Below are positions 20,737 to 32,639 of a stretch of 64,000 nucleotides of DNA, one piece after another. This stretch comes from Arcuatula senhousia (taxonomy: Eukaryota; Mollusca; Bivalvia; Mytilida; Mytilidae): the NCBI GenBank assembly GCA_963971305.1, contig OZ020316.1, positions 16,634,745 through 16,698,744 of the forward strand. The letters run 5' to 3'. Both the position numbers and the translations under genes were made by a program. The notes under the pieces were generated by a model. That model was not told the origin of the DNA, made no database searches, and worked only from the letters and a program-made list of their open reading frames with translations. Position 1 is the stretch's first letter. Each line of letters starts with the position of its first letter.

Positions 20737-23700
20737 CTACAAATATAAAGCATACTTTACATGATTTAGGCAATGCAATGACACTATTGGAATATATCCT
20801 TCAGAAGTAAAACAAGATTTAGGCAATGCAATGACAGTATTGGAATATATCCTACAAAAGTAAAACAGGATTAAGGCAATGTAATGATTGTATTGGAATA
20901 TGTCCTACAAAAGTAAAACAAGATTTAGACAATGCAATGATTGTATTGGAATATGTCCTACAAAAGTAAAACAAGATTTAGACAATGCAATGATGGTATT
21001 GGAGTATGTCCTACAAAAGTAAAACAAGATTTAGACAATGCAATGATTGTATTGGAATATGTCCTACAAAAGTAAAACAAGATTTAGACAATGCAATGAT
21101 TGTATTGGAATATGTCCTACAAAAGTAAAACAAGATTTAGACAATGCAATGATGGTATTGGAATATGTCCTACAAAAGTAAAACAAGATTTAGACAATGC
21201 AATGATTGTATTGGAATATGTCCTACAAAAGTAAAACAAGATTTAGACAATGCAATGATTGTATTGGAATATATCCTACAGAAGAAAACAAGATGCAATG
21301 CAATCATTGAATGATAATTGAAAACTCTTCGTCTACCTCATGTACACGGAATTTTTATGTGTTCTTATGTCATAATTGGTTTTAAATAAGTCATCATTTG
21401 TTGTCAACAAATGTAAGCCCACCTATTAATTCTGCCTGGTCAAACATGTCAATTGCTCTTAGACTTAAACCATTGCAGAAAAAAAACCACAAAATTTTTG
21501 TACACATATACTGTTTTGTCATGAAAAAAAACAGGCAAGTAATATTTGCTGCTTAGAGCTTCTTGATTAACAACTTTGTTTAATGAATTCAATTTCCATT
21601 GTTTTGTTACTTTGTAAAAGGTTCGGGAAAATTGTAAGAAGAGGTGCGTCCTATTCTTGCTTAGCTTTTTCTTTTAACGGTTCTTACAATTTTTGTTTTA
21701 GCTTAGAGTCACAAATGACAGCTGTCTGCGGGGATACAAACTGTAATTTGACTTTTTACATTGTCATTTTTTACCAGTAGACATTTTCATTGTTCCATCA
21801 CAGGCGCTTGTTTTTAGTCAAATATTGCTCGCTAGGCAATGGCCATCCCACTGTGATTTTTCAGTGGGATGGCCAAATGTTGCCTAGCTAATACGAATAC
21901 GAAAACTTTATTTGAATTTGGTACATTTAAAACAGTCAACATTTTAACTAGCTCTATTGAGCCTTTAACCGAATAGCGAGCAATATTTGACTATATACAA
22001 GCGCCTGTGGTTCAATGCATATTTTGAAAAAAATAGGAAAATGAAATAAATAAAAAATTCTATGAATTAAACTTAAAACTACATAACTTTATGTCCCATC
22101 TACTAAAAAACCTTTCTCATGGACCTCTGCATGATTGTAATAAAGTTGTGACCAAAAATATTGGGTAAAATTTTGATTGCACTTTTGGGGTGAATAATTT
22201 ATTCTGGATTTCCTTGATCGGTAACTAGATATCGAGTGAAAGGATAAAAGAAATTTGGTTTCAGTTGATTTGCAAAAAAAACTTTCCCTTTTCCACCTGT
22301 ATAATGAAACAAGATAGATATCTCTAAGTTTCAAAAATAATTTGTTGTATGTTTCGTCATGTTCATAGTCAGATTTAGGGGGAAATTTCAAGCTCGCGTT
22401 AATGCAAAAAAAAGAAGTCAAATATAGTATGTTGCCTGTTGGCCCTTTAAGATTATCCTTATTAATTAAGGTCTTTCCCACTACAGTGGAAAGACCTTAC
22501 TGTATTTCTTATGGTTATTAAGGTCTTTCCCACTACAGTGGAAAGACCTTACTGTATTTCTTATGGTTATTATTTTTATTATTATTTTTCTTCTTCTTTT
22601 CCGCTGTGAATGTCGCAAAAGTGTCGCGACATATCTTTACGATACTTCTTGCGTTCACTCGGTCATACCCAGACTCGCCTTGACCGCAACCTGAAAACCG
22701 AACTATTTTTAGTAACGGAGTTATCTGCCCCAGACCGAAAACCCTTGTTATCAGATAATCTCAGAAACCGTAACTGATATAAAAAATTTAAAGTGTGGGA
22801 AATGTTGCTGGACTCATGGGAACATGTCATCACGAAAAAAAAAAAATTTCGATCAACTTCCTGGTTACGCGTTTTTGAGTCGAAACCTGTCGCGACACGT
22901 CAAAATTTTTTTCTTCAAAACGGTTAGTCCTAGAGACTTGGGACCTTCACCAATCATCCTAAGTGACATATGTTACATCTAAAAATGTCAAGGTCAAAGG
23001 TCAAATCTCAAGGTCAGAGGTCATGATACACCTTGTTTGCAGTATAGCTCAAAAACCATACAAAATTGAAGCAGACATGTAATGGGGAAAATACTCGTCT
23101 CATTTAGACCTTTATTTGATATAAAGGGTCGAACACTGTACGACAAACCGTTTTCGAGCTATGGCCCTTAACGTGTTTCGGCTTATCTGTTTTTGGCTTA
23201 TAACTTTTAAACCGTCAGAGATAATATAGTAAACATATGGGTTTTTTGTGACCGTCATTATATCTACTTCAATTTAAGACCAAAGTCGAATGGTTACGGG
23301 CAGCCATTTTCAAAATGGCTGACACCGTAAACAGTTTTTATGAAATAACACTTAAACCGTACAAAATTGAAGCGGACAATACATGGAAAAAATGTTCTCC
23401 ATGTCGAAATCTACAAAAAATGTTTCAGGTGCGAAAGCGTAAAACTTGTCGTTTTTGAGTTATCGCCCTTGATTCGTATTTTTAAAATGATTTTTTGTTT
23501 ATAACTTTTTAACCGTAAAAGATGGTGAATGAAACATAGGGTTTATTTGAAAGAGAATTGAATTACCTACAATTTGAACCCAAACAGTACATGATTCGGT
23601 TGAACGGTTCCAAAATGGCGGCCAAAACAAGTTTCGCGAGACATGTTTTTAGCCAATAACTTGAAAACCATAACAGATAGTATAGTAAACATGTATACTT

Positions 23701-26700
23701 AAATGAATCAGAATATTTTAGTCCAAGGTCAAAGGTCATAGGTCAAGGTCATTCCCTAGCAACAAGGTAACCTTAATGAAAAGTCCATAGCAACCATACA
23801 TATTCTTGAACCAGACTACTCTCTGAGTTAAGATGTAAGTTTTTTTCAACCGGAAGTGACATTTAGTCCATAGCAACCGACATAAAAGTATTAGCAACCA
23901 TACTTTTTCTGACTCTAGGCCCCCTGATCTTCATTCTGGAGCCTATATCAAAATAATTGGCAACATCTTGTCATAAACAAAGTGACTCAAATGTCTTTAG
24001 TACTTGTATAAAATACCATAACAAAAACGTAAGACAGGGAAAGACCTCACATTTGTTCTCTGAACAAATGACTTTTTAATTATTATTATTATTATTATTA
24101 TTTTTCTTCTTCTTTTCCGCTGTGAATGTCACAAAAGTGTCGCGACATATCTTTACGATACTTCTTGCGTTAACCCGGTCATACCCAGACTTGCCTTGAC
24201 CGCAACCTGAAAACCGAACTATTTTTAGTAACGGAGTTATCTGCCCCAGACCGAAAACCCTTGTTATCAGATAATCTCAGAAACCGTAACCGATATCAAA
24301 AATTTAAAGTGTGGGAAATGTTGCTGGACTCATGGGAACATGTCATCACGAAAAAAAAAAAATTTCGATTAACTTCCTGGTTACGCGTTTTTGAGTCGAA
24401 ACCTGTCGCAACACGTCAAAATTTTTTTCTTCAAAACGGTTAGTCCTAGAGACTTGGGACCTTCACCAATCATCCTAGGTGACATATGTTGCATTCAAAA
24501 ATGTCAAGGTCAAAGGTCAAATCTCAAGGTCAGAGGTCATGGCACACCTTGTTTGCAGTATAGCTCAAAAACCATACAAAATTGAAGCAGACATGTAATG
24601 GGAAAAATACTCGTCTCATTTAGACCTTTATTTGATATAAAGGGTCGAACACTGTGCGACAAACCGTTTTCGAGTTATGGCCCTTAACGCGTTTCGGCTT
24701 ATCCATTTTTGGCTTATAACTTTTAAACCGTCAGAGATAATATAGTAAACATATGGGTTTTTTGTGACCGTCTTTATATGTCCTTCAATTTAAGACCAAA
24801 GTCGATTGGTAACAGGCAGCCATTTTCAAAATGGCTGACACCGTAAACAGTTTTTATGAAATAGCACTCAAACCGTACAAAATTGAAGCGGACAATACAT
24901 GGAAAAAATGTTTGCCATGTCGAAAGCTACAAAAAGGGTTTCAGGTGCGAAAGCGTAAAACGTGTCGTTTTTGAGTTATCGCCCTTGATTCTTATTTTTA
25001 AAATGATTTTTTGTTTATAACTTTTAATCCATAAAAGATGATGAATGAAACATAGGATTCATTTGAAAGAGGATTAAATTACCTACAATTTGAACCCAAA
25101 CAGTACATGATTCGGTTGAACGGTTTCAAAATGGCGGCCAAAACAAGTTTCGCGAAACACGTTTTTTGCCAATACCTTGAAAACCATAACAGATAGTATA
25201 GTAAACATGTATACTTAAATGAATCAGAATGAAAAGAGCTACAATTTGAGTCCAAGGTCAAAGGTCATAGGTCAAGGTCATTCCCTAGCAACAAGGTAAC
25301 CTTAATGAAAAGTCCATAGCAACCATACATATTCTTAAACCAGACTACTTTCTGAGTTTAAATGTAAGTATTTTTCAACCGGAAGTGACATTTAGTCCAT
25401 AGCAACCGACATAAAAGTCCTTAGCAACCATACTTTTTCTGAATCTAGGCACCCTAATCTTCATTCTAGAGCCTATATCACAATAATTGGCAACATCTTG
25501 TCATAAACAAAGTGACTCAAATGTCTTTAGTACTTGTATAAAATACCATAACAAAAACATAAGACAGGGAAAGACCTCACATTTGTTCTCTGAACAAATG
25601 ACTTTTTATTATTTTTCTTCTTCTTTTCCGCTGTGAATGTCGCAAAAGTGTTGCGACATATCTTTACGATACTTCTTGCGTTAACTCGGTCACACCCAGA
25701 CTTGCCTTGACCGCAACCTGAAAACCGAACTATTTTTAGTAACGGAGTTATCTGCCCCAGACTGAAAACCCTTGTTATCAGATAATCTCAGAAACCGTAA
25801 CCGGTTTCAAAAATCTAAAGTGTGGGAAATGTTGCTGGACTCCTGGCAACATGTCATCACGCAAAAATTTTTTTTTCGATCAACTTCCTGGTTACGCGTT
25901 TTTGAGTCGAAACCTGTCGCGACACGTCAAATTTTTTTTCTTCAAAACGGTTAGTCCTAGAGACTTGGGACCTTCACCAATCATCCTAGGTGACATATGT
26001 TGCATTCAAAAATGTCAAGGTCAAAGGTCAAATCTCAAGGTCAGAGGTCATGGTACACCTTGTTTGCAGTATAGCTCAAAAACCATACAAAATTGAAGCA
26101 GACATGTAATGGGAAAAATACTCGTCTCATGTAGACCTTTGTTTGATATAAAGGGTCGAACACTGTACGACAAACCGTTTTCGAGTTATGGCCCTTTACA
26201 CGTTTACGCTTATCCGTTTTTGGCTTATTACTTTTAAACCGTCAGAGATAATATAGTAAACATATGGGTTTTTTGTGACCGTCATTAAATGTCCTTCAAT
26301 TTAAGACCAATGTCGAATGGTTACGGGCAGCCATTTTCAAAATGGCTGACTCCGTAAACAGTTTTTATGAAATAACACTTAAACCGTACATAATTGGAGC
26401 GGACAATAATGAAAAAAATGTTCGCCATGTCGAAATCTACAAAAAGTGTTTCAGGTGCGAAAGCGTAAAACTTGTCGTTTTTGAGTTATTGCCCTTGATT
26501 CTTATTTTTAAAATGATTTTTTGTTAATAACTTTTAAACCATAAAAGATGATGAATGAAACATGGGTTCATTTGAAAGAGGATTAAATTACCTACAATTT
26601 GAACCCAAACAGTACATGATTTGGTTGAACGGTTTCAAAATGGCGGCCAAAACAAGTTTCGCGAAACACGTTTTTTGCCAATAACTTGAAAACCATAACA

Positions 26701-27660
26701 GATAGTATAGTAAACATGTATACTTAAATGAATCAGAATGCCAAGACCTACAATTTGAGTCCAAGGTCAAAGGTCATGGGTCAAGGTCATTCCCTAGCTA
26801 CAAGGTAACATTTATGAAAAGTCCATAGCAACCATATATATTCTTAACCAAGACTACTTTCCGAGTTTAGAGTTAAAATTTTTCAACCGGAAGTAACCCT
26901 TAGTCCATAGCAACCATCATAAAAGTCCTTAGCAACCATACCTTTTCTGACTGCAGGCTCACTGCTCTTTAGTCTGGAACATTTTTCGCAACTAATAGTT
27001 TAATACTCTTGTCAAAAACAGACTCAAATAGCCTAACCAAACATAACCGTTATCATAAAACTAACAAAAACATGGGAAAGACCTCACATTTGTTCTCTGA
27101 ACAAATGACTTTTTAATTATTTATACATTTTTTCATCGACCCCTAGTATAAAATTAATTCCAAAAAATCTTTTGAAGGCTTTGATATCAAAGTAACAAAA
27201 AACCATGAAACTCTTTGAATTTGCTACATATTATTAAAGGTTTAAAAGAATGATTTATATATTTTTGAAGAGGAAAACCAGAAAAAACGGTAATATACAG
27301 TTTTATTTGTGGTCTTCACGGAAAGTGTTAATCACGATAGTATTAGTGAAGGAAACTTGCAAGTACGAACTTCTACATGTAGTTAATAAAACATCAGTTA
27401 TAAAGTTGTGAATATATCCAAGTACATTTGTATATCTTACATCGTACATTTTTTGGCTGTTGTGATAAAACTGAACACAAGCAAACTTACCACATTCCAA
27501 ATTGACTTTTTCCTGTGAGTTCTACATGTTTAGTAAATCCCGTTAACAGAGGATAGTGTAACGATTGCTTTCCATGGTCCCTGGACAGGTCCACGATATC
27601 GTAAGGAAGGTCACAATTAATTAGAGGAAGACATAAAATAACCAACTTCAGAGCCTCCAT
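20064..27660 (-). CDS. Secreted cyclase-family (kynurenine formamidase-like) hydrolase, complete, two exons, 280 aa
   Basis: Exon 1 (27660-27491) and exon 2 (20736-20064) join as TG|G in codon 57, giving 281 codons with the stop. The N-terminus MEALKLVILCLPLINC is a plausible signal peptide. The metal-binding signature EHIGTHLDAPSHF (residues 67-79) is the HxGTHxDxPxH motif of the Cyclase/KynB family, whose members hydrolyse amide or lactam bonds (formylkynurenine, isatin) using a metal ion. Later family blocks are DGAIIIMNSGWEKNY, HIIGSDTPAFDYG and GTYISAAPVKIIEGSGFPVR. The C-terminus NRGLVIGGILISLLTILL is hydrophobic and fits a GPI-anchor signal or a terminal membrane segment (inference). 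The actual substrate cannot be told. The 6.75-kb intron holds a splice-site minisatellite, a small TIR element and three family B elements. Confidence 0.9.
20723..21295 (-). repeat. Splice-site minisatellite before exon 2 of the cyclase gene (11 units)
   Basis: The unit is 53 bp. On the - strand it reads GTTTTACTTTTGTAG followed by GATATATTCCAATAC, i.e. a 3' splice site and the first bases of exon 2. Ten intronic copies (GGACATATTCCAATAC in most) lie upstream of the genuine junction at 20737, spaced by 53 bp. The genuine copy is the last in the direction of transcription. Confidence 0.93.
21799..22009. mobile_element. Small terminal-inverted-repeat element (about 210 bp)
   Basis: CACAGGCGCTTG at 21799 pairs with CAAGCGCCTGTG ending at 22009, and the inverted match extends through AGTCAAATATTGCTCGCT. 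Inside it, GCCATCCCACTG and CAGTGGGATGGC (near 21840-21872) form a second hairpin. No ORF; a MITE. Confidence 0.75.
22468..22571 (+). repeat. Family B 5' hairpin, duplicated in tandem (2 x 52 bp)
   Basis: Hairpins at 22468-22498 and 22520-22550, each with arms AAGGTCTTTCC and GGAAAGACCTT around CACTACAGT, followed by ACTGTATTTCTTATGGTTAT. They start the family B block. Confidence 0.85.
22572..24085 (+). mobile_element. Family B element, body copy 1
   Basis: Begins with ATT/CTT-rich sequence and TTTTCCGCTGTGAATGTCGC. The body repeats phrases such as ATAACTTTTAAACCGTCAGA and GGTCAAAGGTCA. It ends with GGAAAGACCT (24038-24047), which repeats the 5' hairpin's 3' arm, then hairpin CATTTGTTC-TCT-GAACAAATG (24050-24070) and ACTTTTTAATTATT. 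Short open frames in it are not conserved between copies. Non-coding. Confidence 0.85.
24086..25605 (+). mobile_element. Family B element, body copy 2 (no 5' hairpin)
   Basis: Closely matches copy 1 over its whole length. It joins directly to the TTTTTAATTATTATT end of copy 1, without the AAGGTCTTTCC hairpin. Own 3' hairpin at 25580-25600. Confidence 0.85.
25606..27120 (+). mobile_element. Family B element, body copy 3 (no 5' hairpin)
   Basis: Again fused head to tail to the previous copy. The last about 250 bp before its 3' end (26880-27075) have diverged more than the rest. 3' hairpin at 27087-27107, then ACTTTTTAATTATTTATA. Confidence 0.85.
27491..27660 (-). CDS. Cyclase gene exon 1 with signal peptide
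   Basis: ATG at 27660-27658, 56 codons plus TG, donor GTAAGT at 27490. Encodes the signal peptide, DLPYDIVDLSRDHGKQSLHY and VELTGKSQFGM. The Y-D-I-V-D-L-S opening is usual for this family. Confidence 0.9.
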
Positions 27661-27783
27661 ACTGCTGCGAGTTCAGAAGAATTAAAATATGACACACAAG
27701 AGATGGAGGTTAGATAGAAGTAGGGAACGGCATCTACTAAAATAATGCTAAGCCCAATAAAAAAATATACTAGTTTGCAGAAC

Positions 27784-28501
27784 CAGGAGCGGATCCAGAG
27801 GTCCGAGAAAGGGGGGCGTAATTGCTAAAAATGTCAGATTTTGATGAAAAGGGGCAAAAACGGCCCTAAATTTCAAATTCATGCAGCTTCAAATTAATGC
27901 TGCTAGAATTGTCATAAGACTCTATACTTTATAAAGTGTCATAAATTGTGCATGAATTGTTTACTTTGGTAAACAGCAGAGACCTTCAAAGTTAGTGAAC
28001 TTCATTAAAAATCGCAATTTTTGACATATTAAGCCACTTTTTCGGTAAAATATGATGAATATAATGTTGGCCGCATATTCTGACCAAAATTGTTTTTTGG
28101 TTAAAATGTTCACTTTAAAGTAATAAATTGATAACCAAAAATCTATGTTCATGATGTTGGTCAGAGCATGCGGCCACTTTTGATTTTGGCAAAATATTAG
28201 TGAAAAGGGGTAAAAAATCTACAAAAATTACCATATTTATGATTTCCCCGATAGAAACAGCACAATTCTATCACTAGAAAACTGTTATATATGTTAAATA
28301 TAGGTATTCTGTGAGTTATTTTCAAAGCATCCATTTAGATTGCTTGAACATGAAAAATCAGCCCAATTACAGGGCCAATAATAGGCCTTTGTGAACATAC
28401 TCCTTTGAAGGTGCTTGGTCAATTTTATACAGAAAAAAATAAAATTTCTCAATTAAAAGGGGGCGTACACACCCCCTCTGTTCCCTCTGGATCCGCCACT
28501 G
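27784..28501. mobile_element. Non-autonomous DNA transposon with CAGxxGCGGATCCAG ends
   Basis: CAGGAGCGGATCCAGAGG at the left and CCTCTGGATCCGCCACTG at the right are inverted copies, next to GGGGGGCGTA and GGGGGCGTAC. AGAAC flanks both sides, a possible short target-site duplication. The ends resemble widespread animal hAT-like repeats. No transposase frame inside. Confidence 0.65.
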
Positions 28502-28859
28502 AGAACGTCTTTTAAACTTAAGTATGTCAAAAGCATGTTTGTTCTCGTCTTAAACATTTTCATTGCTTCATTCTAGCTTACTCGGCTTTTAACATAAAAA
28601 TACAAAGTATCCAAGCAGATGTCAAGAAACGATTGATTTTATCATGTGCTGTGTATGCAAGGAACAACTTTTGGGTTTTGAATCATTTGCTATGGCTGAT
28701 ACCCACGAGAGCATTTGTAAGACTGCGAGTGGCCTGTATGGAGAAGGGCTATAAGAAGATACTTCTCATATGATCCCTAAAAATTATTACTTCGTTATCA
28801 GCCACTTGTAGAAAAGTTCAAAATTGAGTTGTAAGATATGGTGGTTAATTATTTTAATT

Positions 28860-29110
28860 AGTTTAAACATATTTATTTATCCTGGATTGGGAAACAAGCT
28901 TAATGCTTCTATTAATCCCTCTCCAGCTAGCAGTTTGCGAGTGTGGCCTTTGTAGACGGCCCCCATTGAGCCTACTCTTATCGATCTCTACAAAGGGGTC
29001 TTTAACGTGCACAGGGTATTGCTCTCCCCATACACGGGACAACCTTTTATCGTCCCTTCCGAAGGACTAGCATCATTTCTTGAGACCATCCTCGCAAATG
29101 GTGTCATTTA
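28860..29110. repeat. Dispersed repeat of the CACGGGACAACC type
   Basis: High-complexity, GC-richer block with GTCTTTAACGTGCACAGGGT and ATTGCTCTCCCCATACACGG. I recognise it as a commonly repeated mollusc sequence, but its class is unknown to me. No open frame. Confidence 0.4.
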
Positions 29111-29114
29111 ATTA

Positions 29115-29395
29115 GTGTTTGACTGGTCTGCTGTACTGAGATGATCACCTCAATATCCATCCCTATTGTGTCTCACAACTATGTTGTGTTCTATGGTCAT
29201 TACCGAATCCTAAAATCGCAATGGAAGAGGGAGGTTTGGCGCCATAAAACCTGGTTTAACCCATTGCCTGTACCAAGTCAGGACCATTGCGATCCACCAA
29301 TTCTCCCGTATGACTGATTCGTTTTTGTCATTTTCTCTGGACTATGAGATTGATCATTAAGTTCGGTAGTTTTGTTATTACCTTTATAGATTACA
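29115..29395 (+). repeat. Family G dispersed repeat, copy 1
   Basis: About 270 bp matched in inverted orientation by 56936-57263: TGTGTCTCACAACTATGTTG, CTATGGTCATTACCG and GAACATTGCGATCCACCAAT-like text. No intact coding frame is shared by the two. Confidence 0.7.
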
Positions 29396-30492
29396 ATGTA
29401 CGTGAACGTTATAAGTACTGTGACAATTTTTGATACCACAGTATACATGTACTTGTATATGGGTATATTACCAAGTAAAATGCAATTCACATATCAGTGT
29501 AGTATAATCTTAATTCTCAATTACTCGGAAATATCTCTGGAACTGAAACTGTTACTAGCCAGTTCAAATGTTCGCAAATGATCGATCTTGGCAACACACA
29601 TTTAGAAATAAATAAATTTATGATTATTCCCCAAAACATTTATTACCCTTTTTGGAGGCTTGTTTTATATTCTACATCAAAACAACGGTGTACACAATGT
29701 GACATGAGAATTTAATGTCCTAAGTCAGAAAAGCATATAGAAATTCAGTAGACGTAAAACACACATATACGTAACAAAACAACTGCAATCAGCGATGCGC
29801 CTAATTCTGGTCAAGACCAATGTGAACTCGGGTGTTCCTACCTCTTACATGTTTAAAAAAAACTGTCGTCAACGATCTGTGTAGCAGGAACTGCTTTATA
29901 TCTAGAATAAGATATCCCAAACTAAAACACGATAAGCTAACACTGATCCACAGTTTAGTAGATTCCACAACTTTTCTCTATTCATCAACTTCTTGAGATT
30001 TATATATACAATGTATATGTTACTGGCTCGCGCTTAACCTTGGAATTACTCTACTAATCACCTGTTATCCGTCAACTCATTTTTCTTATAAATAACTTGT
30101 CTGTTTGAATTTGGATTTATCGAAATCTTATATTTGCTTGCGAGGTAAAATAATAAATTATGAATAATTTGAGTGTACGTCTAACTGCTATCTGTTTTCC
30201 CTATCTTTGGAATTCGGGTATGAGTTGAAAGAACTTTAACAAGACATTGACCTCCTTAGGACAGCTACGGAATTAGAATTAGTTCAAATTTTGTCTTTTC
30301 TTTAATATGTGTTAACAAAATATGTAGGCTTGTACCAGCTTTGACTTTTAGATTGCAAGACATAGATAATTTCAATAGGCACCCAAAGTGAAAAAAGAGG
30401 TTCAAATTAAACGTGTTAACATTGATCCTCTGTTAGCACCAAACGCTATAAGATACAACAAAATCTGATGGAAAACACAGGAAGTACTTTTT

Positions 30493-31010
30493 AGCTTACT
30501 TGGCTGAAGACTTTGTGAGCTATTGCTATCACTTGGCGTCCGTCGCCTTCAACTTTTTAAAAATGTCCTTCTCTAAATTCTAATTCACCAAATGCAACCA
30601 AACTTGCCATATCATTAAGGGTGTCCCTTTCAAAATAATTGTTTCTTTTTTCGATTTGGCAACAAACATGACCGCCTTTGCTTAAATTGAACACTCAGGG
30701 TAAAATCGCTTTTGAAACTTAATTGCAGATATAGAAAAGCTGAATTGGGAAGCTCAAAAAGTACCCATTCGGTCAAAGTTATTAGATGAGCCCTTTTAGT
30801 GATTACTAGTATATGTTCCTATATAGTTAAGGCAGAAAAAACGTGTTTATGGCGAATTAAATGAAAAGTTTTCCAGATACAGAAACTATGTATTTTTAAT
30901 TAAAGTTATGTTCACAAAGTTCTACAAAACTCTCAATTTGGTGGAAGTTGTTGCATGACCCCTTTTAGAGATTATGAACTTTATTTTATGAAAATAATTT
31001 TTTTTATATG
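30493..31010 (+). mobile_element. Family A hairpin-ended element, decayed copy
   Basis: After a T5 tract comes AGCTTACTTGGCTGAAGACT...GTGAGCT, a worn version of the family A hairpin, then CTATCACTTGGCGTCCGTCG and AAATGCAACCAAACTTGCCA. 3' end not found. Confidence 0.6.
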
Positions 31011-31437
31011 CAATGCAAAAAATCATTTTGGTTTTCTACAAAATTCACAATTATTCCTGAAATTTATGAGATTTAAAATTAGTGTCTTTTAATACAAAGA
31101 ACGATGTTTTAAACAAAAATTCTTTCAGGATCAAGCTTATGAAAAGCGAAGAAGATATTATTATCTCTATGCATCACTTTCTTGGGCTTAACCTTGGAAT
31201 ACCTCCGCTAATCACCTGCTATCCATTACATCATTTTTTTTTTAAATTTTCTACTTATCTATAATTAAGAGTTATAGCGAATTCTTACTAATATCTGGTA
31301 GCGAGGTTAAATCGGATATGAGATAAAGAGTAACCAAAGATAACATAGTCCTCTTTTTTTTTATTTTCAAAGGTAGATGTAACACCGCACAAAACTAAAT
31401 GTTACATTGAACTAGCGAACTGGCGACCACCCTTTTT

Positions 31438-31900
31438 AGCTCACCTGGATCGAATGTCTAAGTGAGCTATTAACATCACTTGGCGCCCGTCGTCTGTCAT
31501 CGTCGTCGTCTGATAACAGTTTTTCAAAACTCTTCTCCTCTGACACTAAGAAACAGAATTCAATGAAAAACTTGGTATGATTGATCCTTAGGGTGTCCAG
31601 CACAAATATTGTGTTCCGAATTTTGAATCGGGAAAAACATGACAGCCGTTGCTTATATAGACCAGGGGGCCAAAATACTGATTTTGGCTTGTAAATCAAA
31701 AAGTATATGAGAGATTATAGAGAAATCTTATGTAATCCTACTGCCTCAGTATGAAAAGCTCTACAAAAGTCTAAATTGGGTCAAACTTGTTAGATGACTC
31801 CTAATAGGAGTTATTATCCATTCAAGGTCACAATTAAATAGCGTTTTTTTCATGCTTTTGGCCTGTAGAATGAAAACTATTGCTTAAGAGCAATTAGATG
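31438..31900 (+). mobile_element. Family A 5' end joined to a family C-like body
   Basis: Hairpin at 31438-31468 (AGCTCACCTGGATC...AAGTGAGCT, decayed) after T5, then CATCACTTGGCGCCCGTCGT. The body GAATTCAATGAAAAACTTGG and GGTGTCC follows the family C text near 11930-12060 rather than other A copies. Confidence 0.65.
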
Positions 31901-32639
31901 TCTCATATATTAAACGTAAATTGATTTAGATATGTTTTATCTGGAACATTTGAGAAATTTCATTTAAACTGATGTTAATGCATCAGGATACTTGACCTTG
32001 TTTGTGTGTAATAAATATTGTTCATTGAATGTTTGCATAATGCACTAATTAAAAATGTTTTTTTTCGACATACCACTGTATCCAAAACGTGCATCAGAAT
32101 GAATGTATGATAATGTCCAAGAGAATAAAACAACAGTCGGGCGACAAGGTGTTAGCACTAGAAGAATCTTTTCACAGAGGATTATCAAACTTCCGAAACC
32201 TTCGGCAAAATCTACATCCATATAGTGCAACTGCTGAGCCAAGTTTCAGTTCCGTATTTTAAATAACCTAATAAGAGTTGCGTGACGAAGGAATAATGTG
32301 CCGTTAGGATACTCATACAGCCCAGCCACCGGGGGCATTATCAAAATTCCGGAACCTTCGGCACATTCCCCACCCACAAAGCAATCAATGACCAAAGTTT
32401 CAACTTTCTACTCCCTCTCAGTGGTTTCAGAGATTATCCTGGACACTAATACGCAATACGTACATATGCACGACTGTCAAATGTCATAAGTGCGTCATTA
32501 ATTATTGGTACCTCGAGGATACCACAGGAGTGCATAGTGAAAAGCTGTACACTGTGCATTAGTTTTAACAGCTTTGGTGCAATAAAATGGTTTTCTGTAT
32601 TACGAGGCTTTCCATTTGATAAAAAAAACAAATGAGTTA

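Noticed and set aside
22089..22481. 130-codon open frame on the - strand in the cyclase intron
   Set aside because: No recognisable motif, low-complexity composition, no splice context; it partly overlaps the family B hairpin. Probably chance.
24261..26770. Several 60-80 codon frames inside the family B copies
   Set aside because: They differ between copies through small indels, so there is no sign of selection on a protein.
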